A DNA stretch of 35,878 nt, from positions 1 through 35,878 of the forward strand of contig CAAGJI010000013.1 of assembly GCA_900770195.1 (NCBI GenBank). Reading direction: 5' to 3'. Shown here piece by piece: positions 26,001-33,849 of the stretch. Both the position numbers and the translations under genes were made by a program. How positions within the stretch are numbered: position 1 is the stretch's first letter; each line of letters begins with the position of its first letter. The notes beneath the pieces are model-generated. The model had not been told where the DNA came from. It saw nothing but the letters and a program-made list of their open reading frames with translations, and made no database searches. This stretch comes from Oscillospiraceae bacterium (GTDB lineage: Bacteria; Bacillota; Clostridia; Oscillospirales; Ruminococcaceae).

Positions 26001-26536
26001 AAAATTGCAGCCTTAACAGCTTCGCTTGTTTCAATTCCCTTTAAAACTTCAACAAGTTTAAAACCAAACTGTGTTGCAACTCCTGCACCTCTTGCTGTAA
26101 TAATTTTTCCGTCCTGAACAACGCCTTCGTCTGTGGCAATCTCTGCACCCTTTAATTCCTTTTCAAATCCTGTGTATGAGATTGCCTTCTTGCCGTTTAA
26201 AAATCCCTTATGACCAAGTATAGAAGGTGCTGCACATATTGCTGCAATAAACTTTCCGTTTTCGTTTGCATAATCAATTGCTGACTGAACTGTGCTGTCT
26301 GCTTCAAGGTTGAGTGTTCCCGGCATACCTCCCGGAAGTACGACCATTTCAACATCATTTCCGTTTTTAAATTCATCAATTGTTATATCTGCTGTTACAG
26401 GTATTTTGTGTGAACTTGTAACAATTTTTCCTGTTACACCGACTGTTGTAACGTCAATTTTTGCACGTCTTAACATATCAACAGGAACGAGTGCTTCTGA
26501 TTCTTCAAATCCGTTTGCTAAAAATACGTATACCAT
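25994..26536 (-). CDS. DJ-1/PfpI family protein
   Basis: A 180-residue DJ-1 superfamily protein close to the bacterial ThiJ/YajL group. The nucleophile elbow is AAICAAPSILG with Cys101, the conserved Glu lies in NGFEESEA, and VLPGGMPGT and TARGAGVATQFGFKLVEVL complete the fold. Family members act as deglycase-like or chaperone/stress proteins and the exact reaction is debated. Despite older ThiJ naming nothing here points to thiamine synthesis. AAGGAG lies nine bases before the ATG, and an 18-bp AT-only palindrome sits just upstream. Confidence 0.9.
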   Translation of the reverse strand: MVYVFLANGFEESEALVPVDMLRRAKIDVTTVGVTGKIVTSSHKIPVTADITIDEFKNGNDVEMVVLPGGMPGTLNLEADSTVQSAIDYANENGKFIAAICAAPSILGHKGFLNGKKAISYTGFEKELKGAEIATDEGVVQDGKIITARGAGVATQFGFKLVEVLKGIETSEAVKAAILW

Positions 26537-26551
26537 TTTAATTTACTCCTT

Positions 26552-26569
26552 TTAATTTTATAAAATTAA
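26552..26569. promoter_or_regulatory. 18-bp perfect AT palindrome before the DJ-1 gene
   Basis: TTAATTTTATAAAATTAA reads identically on both strands and ends one base before the AAGGAG ribosome binding site of the DJ-1 gene. It fills most of the only sizeable gap inside the thyX-to-U32 operon. Its pure AT content means it could be chance. Confidence 0.3.
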
Positions 26570-26572
26570 TGT

Positions 26573-27469
26573 TTACTGATTTATTTCAACCGTGAATTTT
26601 TTCAGCAAAAATTCAGGGTTATACGACCTCTTTGCTTTTCTGAGTCCCTCAACTCCAAGGTCCTCTTCTCTGTTTAAATATTTATATTTTTCATCTGTTG
26701 AGTCTGCAAAACAATTATTTATCACGGCATATGAACCGTGAAAAGAAGTGTCTGCCTTTTCAATATGAACTCCAAAAGTATCATCTGTTATGGGTTCGCC
26801 TATTGTGTAAGCTGCCATCTTCCCGTCTGCGAATAAAATTCCTCCTTTAAGTCCGAATTTTTCATAATTTTCCAGAAATGCATTTATCGCAAACTGTTCC
26901 GCTATTTCAGATTCAACATCAGCACCGTTTTTATCATTATAAAGCTTTGAAGTGAAAACATATATGTCATCAAAATCAGATTCTTTTATTTCCCTGTATT
27001 CATAATCATACATTTCTTTGAAACGCTTTATATGATTTCTTTTTCCATGATATTTTCTACCTTTCAGTTCAGCAAGTGCTTCTCTTGAATAAATATAGTC
27101 AAAATCGCCCTCATCTGATGTAATTTTTGCTCTGTTTCCGTAATATTCCCTGAAAAATTCCAGATTTTTTTCAGAAACAGAATTAATTATAAGCGGAGAA
27201 TTATTTTTTTCTGAAAAGTCCTTCATTTCTTTTACAACTTTGCAAATATCACCTTTTCCCGAAGGATAGGTAAATTCAGGGTATCCGCTTTCAGTATCAA
27301 ATGCACAGACAATATAAAAATCTTCAAAAAAAGTTATCCTGCTGTCTGCAAGTCTTCTCCATGCAAAATTGTTTGCAAAACAATATTCACACCCACGGAA
27401 TTTTGAATAGTTCAGCGTCTTTTTTATTCTTTCAATATCATTTTCAGATATAACACGAAATTCAAGCAT
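26573..27469 (-). CDS. DUF2156 (phosphatidylglycerol lysyltransferase C-terminal-like) protein
   Basis: A 298-residue soluble protein made of the two GNAT-like halves of DUF2156, the domain also found at the C-terminus of the MprF lysyltransferase. The family pattern is visible at the start (YSKFRGCEYCFANNFAWRR), in the middle (RKYHGKRNHIKRFKEMY) and at the end (YLNREEDLGVEGLRKAKRSY). There are no membrane helices, so it is not MprF itself. Stand-alone members are common in clostridia and their acceptor is unknown. An aminoacyl- or acyl-transfer role is inference. It starts in a TAATG overlap with the thymidylate kinase gene. Confidence 0.85.
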   Translation of the reverse strand: MLEFRVISENDIERIKKTLNYSKFRGCEYCFANNFAWRRLADSRITFFEDFYIVCAFDTESGYPEFTYPSGKGDICKVVKEMKDFSEKNNSPLIINSVSEKNLEFFREYYGNRAKITSDEGDFDYIYSREALAELKGRKYHGKRNHIKRFKEMYDYEYREIKESDFDDIYVFTSKLYNDKNGADVESEIAEQFAINAFLENYEKFGLKGGILFADGKMAAYTIGEPITDDTFGVHIEKADTSFHGSYAVINNCFADSTDEKYKYLNREEDLGVEGLRKAKRSYNPEFLLKKFTVEINQ

Positions 27470-28143
27470 TAAAGCACCTCAGAAATAACTTTCATAATCT
27501 CCTGATTTATTTTCTCAACTGACTTTATACCATTTTCATTTTCCATACAGTCAATAACTGTCCAGCCAAGTTTTTTGGCGGCATAAAGTGCATTTTTTCT
27601 GCACTTTTTCATATATTCAAAATTTGATTCGTGTATGTCTTTCTTGTTTTCATCACCCTCATATCTTTTTGACAAAAGTTTCTGTGACGCTTCAACAGGC
27701 AAATCAAGAAAAATTACCGCATTTGCTTTCGGAAGTCCGAGTTTTTCATATTCATAATCAAAAAGCCAGTCAAGATATGCATCGTGTTCAGAATCATCAA
27801 GTTTGCACATCTGATGAATCGCATTTGATGAAACGTATCTGCCTGCAAGAATTATTTCACCGTTTTCATAATTCTTTTCCCATTTTGTTTTGTAGCTTGC
27901 ATATCTGTCAACCGCATAAAAACTTGATGCAGCATATGCATTTACTTCATCTGCTGTTTTTGCAATTTCTCCTGCAAGATACATTTTTACAAGTGCCGAT
28001 GATGGACTTTCATAATCAGGAAAACTTACAGATTTTATTTTTTTGCCCATTTCTTCAAGTTTTTTTGTACAAAGTTCAAACTGTGTCGATTTTCCGCAAC
28101 CGTCAAGTCCGTCTATTACTATAACTTTTCCGTTTTCATTCAT
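27469..28143 (-). CDS. tmk: Thymidylate kinase-like dNMP kinase
   Basis: A 224-residue P-loop kinase with GLDGCGKST at residues 11-19 (from VIVIDGLDGCGKSTQFE) and family segments AGRYVSSNAIHQ and ANAVIFLDLP. The usual DRY triad of thymidylate kinases is GRY here, and the product is slightly longer than typical Tmk. It belongs to a divergent branch that could also be a deoxynucleoside kinase. Direct overlap with thyX (ATGAATGA, eight bases) argues that the substrate is dTMP made by ThyX. Confidence 0.85.
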   Translation of the reverse strand: MNENGKVIVIDGLDGCGKSTQFELCTKKLEEMGKKIKSVSFPDYESPSSALVKMYLAGEIAKTADEVNAYAASSFYAVDRYASYKTKWEKNYENGEIILAGRYVSSNAIHQMCKLDDSEHDAYLDWLFDYEYEKLGLPKANAVIFLDLPVEASQKLLSKRYEGDENKKDIHESNFEYMKKCRKNALYAAKKLGWTVIDCMENENGIKSVEKINQEIMKVISEVL

Positions 28144-28903
28144 TCTTTATCGCCTCATATTCTTTTCTGACTTCTTCCGCTTTTCCGCAAGTCATTTTTC
28201 CTTCAGGACATTTTCCGCAAACACACGAAGGACCTGCTTTTGCAAAAATTGACGGTGCAGCTTTATATGCAAGCCGATACATTTCTTTTGCAACATCTCT
28301 TATTTCCCATTGTGCCCTGTTGCAGCACCTCATATTGAAAAAATGTTTTAATTCTCTTGCATTCATTGTCATTACCATTTTTGTTTCGCAGGCATTTGGC
28401 AAAACAAATCTTGCATCTTCAATCGCTTTTTTTTCTGCTTTTGAATCCGCTGTTTTTTCTGTCATTCCTGCCGCAAGATATTCTTTTTTATATTTTTCAG
28501 ATAAAATATCAGCTATTTTATTATATGAATCAAGTGCATTCTGCATTGACTCGTTAAATATTTCAAGTGCCTTTTCATCTTTTTCAATTTCAGGCGGTGT
28601 TATGTAAATAAAATTCTTCTGCTTTACATATCTTTGACTCTGAACTGAAAAAGATGCTATTCTGTGCCTTGTTATCTGTGCCAGAAACGTTCTTGAAACA
28701 CCTTCAATTGCAAATGTAAATGAGGCGTGTTCAACAGGACTCATATGTCCGAAACTACTTAGCATTTCAACAAAATCTGCCGCTTTTTTATCGTCAAGTC
28801 CCTCCATTAAATCTGAAGCGGAACTTTCTGAATAGCAAAGTTTTGCCGCTGCTGCAACTATATATTCAGGCTGTGCTGTATGTGCAAGTAATGTTACTTT
28901 CAT
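28136..28903 (-). CDS. thyX: FAD-dependent thymidylate synthase
   Basis: ThyX makes dTMP from dUMP using methylene-THF and FAD, without making dihydrofolate. The 255-residue protein has the hallmark RHR(x7)S motif at residues 79-89, followed by QRY. The frequent Asn of the longer signature is replaced by Ser86. The C-terminus carries four cysteines (Cys227, 229, 232 and 239) in a CxCxxC...C layout within a segment reading CPEGKMTCG, which looks like a metal site. AAGGAG precedes the start. It heads the operon that continues with tmk. Confidence 0.94.
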   Translation of the reverse strand: MKVTLLAHTAQPEYIVAAAAKLCYSESSASDLMEGLDDKKAADFVEMLSSFGHMSPVEHASFTFAIEGVSRTFLAQITRHRIASFSVQSQRYVKQKNFIYITPPEIEKDEKALEIFNESMQNALDSYNKIADILSEKYKKEYLAAGMTEKTADSKAEKKAIEDARFVLPNACETKMVMTMNARELKHFFNMRCCNRAQWEIRDVAKEMYRLAYKAAPSIFAKAGPSCVCGKCPEGKMTCGKAEEVRKEYEAIKNE

Positions 28904-28927
28904 CTGTTTGTTTCTCCTTTCTTTTTT

Positions 28928-29116
28928 AATGAGGAATTAAAGTGTCGGCAAAGCCGACAAATCCCCTCTGTCACTTCGTAACATTCTCCCCAAAGGAAAA
29001 ACACCCCTCAGTCAAGCCTTACGGCTTGCCGGCTCCCCTTTCAGGAGAGGAGGACCGTTGAAGACGGGGGAGAAGTTTAAGATCTGTCAGCGAAGCTGAC
29101 ACCTCAATTCCTCATT
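28928..29116. mobile_element. MITE-like element with 36-bp imperfect inverted ends
   Basis: The outermost 11 bases are perfect inverted repeats, AATGAGGAATT (28928-28938) and AATTCCTCATT (29106-29116). The similarity runs inward for about 36 bases. Each end holds its own hairpin: GTCGGC/GCCGAC on the left and TGTCAGC/GCTGACA on the right. The interior has two further hairpins (AAGCC/GGCTT near 29014-29027, and CTCCCCTTTCAGGAGAGG). There is no ORF and no clear target-site duplication. It fills nearly all of the gap between tatD and thyX and could also terminate tatD transcription. Confidence 0.6.
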
Positions 29117-29136
29117 TTCAGAACAACACACTTCAC

Positions 29137-29922
29137 TTAGCGTATATCAAAAAGTTCTTCGCCGTTTTCACACGCTTTTTGAAGAAGTGTCTGAACGTCT
29201 GTATGTCTTAACTCTGCCGCCCTTGCCACTGTTGACGGTATCATTGAACTGTCGCACCTTCTTGATTTTTTTCTGTTTGGTTCAGGTGTCATATACGGGC
29301 AATCTGTTTCAAAAAGTATTCTGTCGTCCGGAACATATTCTGCCGCACCAAGAATTTTTCTTGCATTTTTATATGTTATAACACCTGTAAATCCAACATA
29401 CATTCCAAGTTTTTCAACAACTTCTCTTGCTGTTTCCGCACTTCCGCTGAAACAGTGAACAACCCCTCGTGGACGGTATTCGTGAAGTATGTCAAGATAA
29501 TCCTGCGTTGCATCTCTTGCGTGAATTATAACAGGCAAATTGAAATCTTTTGCAATTTCAAGCTGTGTTCTGAAAGCATCAGCCTGCCATTTTTTATTAA
29601 ATCCGTCATAATGGTAATCAAGACCAATTTCGCCAAGTGCTTTTATATCTTTGTTTTTCTGCAAAAATTCACGAAGCCAGTTCCATAAATTTTCATCAGC
29701 AGGTGCTTTATACATAAGTTCGGGATGTATACCTGCTGCTGCATACACATAATCATATTTATGTGATAATTCAAGATTTGATTCTGATTCTTCTATACTG
29801 CAACCTGCAAGGAGAATATGTTTTATTCCCATTGACGGAAGATATTCTCCAAGCAGATTTTCTCTGTCCTCATCAAATGCACTGTCTGAATAATGTGCGT
29901 GCGTATCAAAAATATTTCTCAA
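29137..29922 (-). CDS. tatD: TatD-family metal-dependent hydrolase (DNase)
   Basis: A 261-residue TIM-barrel hydrolase of the TatD family (YabD/YcfH type). Metal ligands are seen in FDTHAHYSD (His8 and His10), ALGEIGLDYH, VIIHARDA, VVHCFSGS and FETDCPYMTPEP. Family members are 3'-5' DNases and may act in DNA repair. Substrate is not readable here. The start must be TTG at 29922: an in-frame TGA lies four codons upstream and the product begins with the family's first beta strand. AAGGAG, inside the end of the upstream gene, is 12 bases away. Confidence 0.92.
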   Translation of the reverse strand: MRNIFDTHAHYSDSAFDEDRENLLGEYLPSMGIKHILLAGCSIEESESNLELSHKYDYVYAAAGIHPELMYKAPADENLWNWLREFLQKNKDIKALGEIGLDYHYDGFNKKWQADAFRTQLEIAKDFNLPVIIHARDATQDYLDILHEYRPRGVVHCFSGSAETAREVVEKLGMYVGFTGVITYKNARKILGAAEYVPDDRILFETDCPYMTPEPNRKKSRRCDSSMIPSTVARAAELRHTDVQTLLQKACENGEELFDIR

Positions 29923-29928
29923 AATTTT

Positions 29929-30570
29929 TCAATCTCCTTTTAAAACAGCTTTTTCTATTTTCATATCTTTGAAGGAAAGTATTTTTTCTATTTTTTCCCT
30001 GTTTCTCACAAAATCAAGGCGTGAAAAATCCGTTTTGCATTTATTCCAAAAATATATATAATCATATTCAGCATTTCCGCAAAACTCGTTTTCTGCAATT
30101 TTTTCAATGCTTTCAAACAAATATTTTTCATCAGTATTTTCTTTGTATTCAATATATGGAAAAAATGACAGTGACAAAACATCATCTGCTGATGAATAAA
30201 CATAATTGTCAATTTTAAAAGATAATTTTTCTTTTAATGCATTCAAAACACCTGTTTCGTGCTTTTTTTCGTATATTTCCAAAAGCTTTTGACCTTTGTA
30301 TTCGGTATCATTCGGTATATATAAAACATTCAGCTTTGCTTTGTCATAAAATGAAACCGTAAATATAAGCGGTGTATTTTTTCTGTTTTTAATTACAAAC
30401 AAAACATTTTTCAATGGAAGCGGATTTTCAAAAATTTTTTCTTCATTTGATATTTCTCTGCTTAAAGTTTTTTCTGAATTATATGAAAAATATAAACTGC
30501 ATGCAATTGCAAATGATATGAAAAATGCAATTAAAAATGCTGTTATCTGCTTTATATTTCTGATTTTCAT
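29929..30570 (-). CDS. Membrane-anchored protein resembling a degenerate LytR-CpsA-Psr domain
   Basis: A 213-residue protein with a basic N-terminus and one membrane helix (about 8-29), then an extracytoplasmic domain. I see a weak LCP-like layout: NVLFVIKNRKNTPLIFTVSF followed by LNVLYIPNDTEY, comparable to the family's NILLLGxDxR...DTIMLxS...LLSIPRDT. GVLNALKEKLSFKIDNYVY resembles its later IDYYV stretch. The IPRDT arginine is Asn, and the domain is shorter than an active enzyme, so a catalytic LCP phosphotransferase is doubtful. GGAGG precedes the start by 11 bases. tatD follows six bases later. The LCP assignment is inference from pattern only. Confidence 0.75.
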   Translation of the reverse strand: MKIRNIKQITAFLIAFFISFAIACSLYFSYNSEKTLSREISNEEKIFENPLPLKNVLFVIKNRKNTPLIFTVSFYDKAKLNVLYIPNDTEYKGQKLLEIYEKKHETGVLNALKEKLSFKIDNYVYSSADDVLSLSFFPYIEYKENTDEKYLFESIEKIAENEFCGNAEYDYIYFWNKCKTDFSRLDFVRNREKIEKILSFKDMKIEKAVLKGD

Positions 30571-30670
30571 TTTGACTGATACCTCCGAAAAATATAATTG
30601 TTAATAAAAAATACTATAATATTAGCGTTTTTTATGTTATAATAAATTCGTATGTATCAGAATTTTTTTA

Positions 30671-31207
30671 TTAAAGTTCCATTATGATGCAGTCAAGACC
30701 TGTTTTTTTTGCATAGTCTATTGTGTAATATGTTCCGCTTTTTTTGTCGTTCATATCGCATATACCTATAAGGCGACTGCTGTGGTCTGCCATAAATCTG
30801 TCCCTTATAAGAAATGTTCCTTTGTGGTAAATGTCAGATGTGCATAAAATAATGTCCGCCTCATCGTAAACTTTTTTAAAAGATTTACCATAACATCCTG
30901 CAAAATGTTTTCCATGGTCAGGAAAAGGCTGAATGCCTATAAGACTTATTTCAGGATATTTTTTCTTGAAATCAAGCACTATTTCCCCTGCCCACAAATC
31001 AATACCTTTTGCAAGTCCGTTATAAAACACAAGGAAGCCGTCTTTAACAGCTTTTTCTATCTGATATGTCAGAAACTTTTTTATGTCATCAGGCGGTTCT
31101 TTTCCATCTCCGCTGTAACCCGATATTTTTTCAGGTCGGTGACCTGTGAAACAGACTGCTTTATCTTTTGGATAACTCCAGTTCTGAGTGAGTATATTTA
31201 AATTCAT
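30671..31207 (-). CDS. SLOG-family (DUF1273/YpsA-like) protein
   Basis: A 178-residue Rossmann-like protein of the SLOG superfamily. The opening AVCFTGHRPEKI, the nucleotide-binding FYNGLAKGIDLWAGE and the late RDRFMADHSSRLIGI match the DUF1273/YpsA family. YpsA in Bacillus affects cell division, and SLOG domains are thought to bind nucleotides or their derivatives. No enzyme activity can be assigned. I use the ATG at 31207, with AAGGAGA eight bases upstream, rather than the TTG at 31228, which lies upstream of that site. It has its own promoter divergent from alr. Confidence 0.88.
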   Translation of the reverse strand: MNLNILTQNWSYPKDKAVCFTGHRPEKISGYSGDGKEPPDDIKKFLTYQIEKAVKDGFLVFYNGLAKGIDLWAGEIVLDFKKKYPEISLIGIQPFPDHGKHFAGCYGKSFKKVYDEADIILCTSDIYHKGTFLIRDRFMADHSSRLIGICDMNDKKSGTYYTIDYAKKTGLDCIIMEL

Positions 31208-31233
31208 TTTCAGTATCTCCTTACTCAAACTAT

Positions 31234-31262
31234 ATTATAACATAAAAAAGTCTTTTTAGCAA
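31234..31262 (-). promoter_or_regulatory. Sigma-A promoter of the SLOG gene
   Basis: On the minus strand TTGCTA (31257-31262), a 17-base spacer and TATAAT (31234-31239), 27 bases before the ATG at 31207. The short distance supports that start codon. Confidence 0.7.
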
Positions 31263-31301
31263 TAGATATATATTAAATTTAATTCAAGGAGTATATATTC
31301 A

Positions 31302-32441
31302 ATGGAATATCTGAAGCGTACATGGGCTGAAATTTCTATTCCTGCCCTACAGTCAAATATAAGAAAAATTCAATCGCACCTTTCAAAAAAATCTGAAATT
31401 ATGGGTGTTGTCAAAGCTGATGCATATGGTCACGGCGTTGAAGTTGTTACCCACACTTTATGGAATATGGGTGTAAAATATTTTGCAGTTTCAAACCTTA
31501 TTGAAGCAATTGAAGTAAGAAAAATCTGCCCTGAATCGGATATTCTTATACTTGGATATACTCCTCCTGAAAATGCACAACTGCTTGAACAGTATAATAT
31601 TATTCAAGCTGTTGTTTCCGTAAACTATGCACAAATTCTTTCTGCAAGTTCAAGAGGCAAAATAAGATGCCATGTAAAACTTGATACGGGTATGGGAAGA
31701 ATAGGTTTAAAAAATGAAACTCCTGAACAGTCGGCAAAAGAAGTGGAATATATTTCAAAACTTGAACATATTTGTGTGGAAGGAATTTTCACCCATTTTG
31801 CAGTAGCTGACACCGATACTCCTGAATGCAATGAATATACACAAATGCAACAGGATTTTATAACTGAAACCGCAAAAATCGTCAAAGAAGACGGTTTCGA
31901 TTTGAAACACGTTCATTTTATGAACAGTGCTGCTTCAATTTCACATACAACAGACCAAAGTACCCTCGCAAGAACAGGTATTATAATGTACGGACTTTTG
32001 CCAAATTATCCGCAGGAATTAAGCATTAAATTTGAACCTGTTATGTCACTTTATTCAACCGTTTCATACGTCAAAACAGTTCCGGCAGGCACTTCAGTAA
32101 GCTATGGCAGAACCTATATCACAGACAAAGAAAGAACAATTGCAACTGTTACTGTAGGCTATGCAGACGGTTATCCAAGACTTCTTTCAAATAAAGGCTG
32201 GGTTCTTATTCATGGAGTTAAATGCCCTGTTGTCGGAAGAATTTGTATGGACCAGATTATGGTTGATGTCAGCGATGTTGATGTTACTGTTAAACCTAAT
32301 GACGTTGTTACATTAATAGGCAGAGACGGAAATGAAGAAATTACAGCTGATGAACTGGCTTCATCAATCGGAACAATAGGATATGAAATAGTTTGCGGAA
32401 TTACAAAAAGAGTTCCAAGAACTATTAAATATGACATATAA
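31302..32441 (+). CDS. alr: Alanine racemase
   Basis: A PLP-dependent racemase of 379 residues that makes D-alanine for peptidoglycan. The PLP lysine is Lys38 in VVKADAYGHG, and the opposite-face catalytic tyrosine is about residue 268 in SVSYGRTY. RVPR and the GRICMDQIMVDVSDV segment of the C-terminal barrel are present. There is no signal peptide or membrane part, unlike VanT-type serine racemases. AAGGAG is ten bases before the ATG. It is a single-gene transcript ending at the hairpin at 32445-32476. Confidence 0.96.
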   Translation: MEYLKRTWAEISIPALQSNIRKIQSHLSKKSEIMGVVKADAYGHGVEVVTHTLWNMGVKYFAVSNLIEAIEVRKICPESDILILGYTPPENAQLLEQYNIIQAVVSVNYAQILSASSRGKIRCHVKLDTGMGRIGLKNETPEQSAKEVEYISKLEHICVEGIFTHFAVADTDTPECNEYTQMQQDFITETAKIVKEDGFDLKHVHFMNSAASISHTTDQSTLARTGIIMYGLLPNYPQELSIKFEPVMSLYSTVSYVKTVPAGTSVSYGRTYITDKERTIATVTVGYADGYPRLLSNKGWVLIHGVKCPVVGRICMDQIMVDVSDVDVTVKPNDVVTLIGRDGNEEITADELASSIGTIGYEIVCGITKRVPRTIKYDI

Positions 32442-32444
32442 AAT

Positions 32445-32476
32445 AAAATGGTCAGCTAAAATATGCTGACCATTTT
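32445..32476. terminator. Bidirectional terminator between alr and the LRR-dockerin gene
   Basis: A 12-bp perfect stem AAAATGGTCAGC/GCTGACCATTTT with an 8-base loop has an A-run on its left and a T-run on its right. It can therefore stop both alr and the converging minus-strand dockerin operon, whose last stop codon is at 32487. Confidence 0.85.
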
Positions 32477-32486
32477 TATTTTCATT

Positions 32487-33818
32487 TTACTGCTGTTTAA
32501 CCGTTTTTTCAACAAACTCTTTAACAGTTCCGTTAAAAGAACCTGCAAGCTGATTTGAATAATATCTTAAAACAATAACTGCATCAGTTGAATTTATTTC
32601 ACCGTCACAATTGACATCTGCTGCTTCTTTTTGTTCTTCATTAAAATCAGTCGGAAGATCAGCAAGTCTTTTTGCATAATCAACAAGTATTTTAACAGCA
32701 TCTTTTGAGTCAACAGTATTGTCGCTGTTCACATCTCCATAGCTGACATATTTCTGTGCCGGCGGATTTTTTTCTCTGCTTTCGTACTCTTCAAGTTCTT
32801 TTAAATATTTTTCATAGGATTCATTTGTCATAAAATAAGGACCTTTGTCTGAAAGAGTGTCGCTATTCATATCATAGTCATTTTCTTCTGCATATATTTC
32901 AGCAGCTGATCCCTTTCCTGCAACAAGAAGAAAATTATTTATCTCTTTAAAATTAAAATAATCCGTTGAAATTCCGCATCTGTGAAATGCATTTTTACCT
33001 ATTGTTTTTACAGAATCAGGAATTTTTAAAAAGTCTATTTCATGACATTCCAAAAAAGCATTATCTCCAATAGCTGTCACAGTATCTGGTACTGTTATTT
33101 TTTTAAGCGAATAGCAATTTTTGAAACAGGAATCCTGAAATTCCGTTATTCCATCAGGAAGAACAACTTCTTCAAGATTTTTACAGCTGTCAAACATATA
33201 CATTCCAACAACATTTAATTTGCATTTTACAACAACTTTTTTCAAAGCAGAACAGTTTGAAAACATCTTGTTTTTAAATTCTTTTACGCTTTCAGGTACT
33301 ACAACATTTTCAAGTGATGAACAAGCATTGAAAACGCTTTGTCCCATATTTTCAATTCCTTCGGATAATTCAATTGTTTTAAGATTTTTGCAACCCCAGA
33401 AAGCCCACTGTTCAATTGTTTTGTAATTCGATGTAACAAATACATTTTTAATTCTTTCGTTGTTTTTAAAAGCATATTGCTTAATCGTTGAAACGGTGTA
33501 TTCTTTGCCGTTTTTATTGATTTTTTCAGGAAGAATAAGGTTTTCAACACTGCCATTATATTTTTTCAGTGTTGCTGTACTATTTGTATCATTATATTCA
33601 AAACTATAGCTGCTGTCAGGTGCTTTTTCATACTCGATATTTTCATTCGGTGAAGTTTCAGTCGGTTCTGCTTTGTCTGTTTCGGAAATAGTTTCTGAAA
33701 CAGATAAAGTTTCGGTTTCTGCTTCATCAGCAGAAACCGAAAACTGAACTGTCAGAGATGATACTCCAAGTACTGCACCTGTTGCAGCAAAAGCGATAAC
33801 TTTTTTAAAGTTATACAT
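32487..33818 (-). CDS. Secreted BspA-like leucine-rich repeat protein with C-terminal dockerin
   Basis: A 443-residue exported protein. A signal peptide (about 1-30, hydrophobic AFAATGAVLGVSSLTVQF, cleavage after SVSA) is followed by a Ser/Thr/Glu-rich linker. About eight LRR_5 (BspA-type) repeats come next at roughly 95-290, each reading like AFxxCxxLxxIxLPxxVxxIG. A type I dockerin begins near residue 360, with two calcium loops (DVNSDNTVDSKDAV and DVNCDGEINSTDAV). The LRR part probably binds protein or host/plant surfaces. The dockerin should dock to a cohesin elsewhere in the genome. The gene lies 31 bases after the SGNH-dockerin gene, with GAGGG before the ATG, and shares its promoter. 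Confidence 0.92.
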   Translation of the reverse strand: MYNFKKVIAFAATGAVLGVSSLTVQFSVSADEAETETLSVSETISETDKAEPTETSPNENIEYEKAPDSSYSFEYNDTNSTATLKKYNGSVENLILPEKINKNGKEYTVSTIKQYAFKNNERIKNVFVTSNYKTIEQWAFWGCKNLKTIELSEGIENMGQSVFNACSSLENVVVPESVKEFKNKMFSNCSALKKVVVKCKLNVVGMYMFDSCKNLEEVVLPDGITEFQDSCFKNCYSLKKITVPDTVTAIGDNAFLECHEIDFLKIPDSVKTIGKNAFHRCGISTDYFNFKEINNFLLVAGKGSAAEIYAEENDYDMNSDTLSDKGPYFMTNESYEKYLKELEEYESREKNPPAQKYVSYGDVNSDNTVDSKDAVKILVDYAKRLADLPTDFNEEQKEAADVNCDGEINSTDAVIVLRYYSNQLAGSFNGTVKEFVEKTVKQQ

Positions 33819-33849
33819 TTTGTTTCCCTCTCTCTTTTGTTCTTTATTT

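Noticed and set aside
27588..28124. A 178-codon plus-strand ORF
   Set aside because: It is antisense to the thymidylate kinase gene and encodes a His/Leu/Gln-rich sequence with no recognisable domain.
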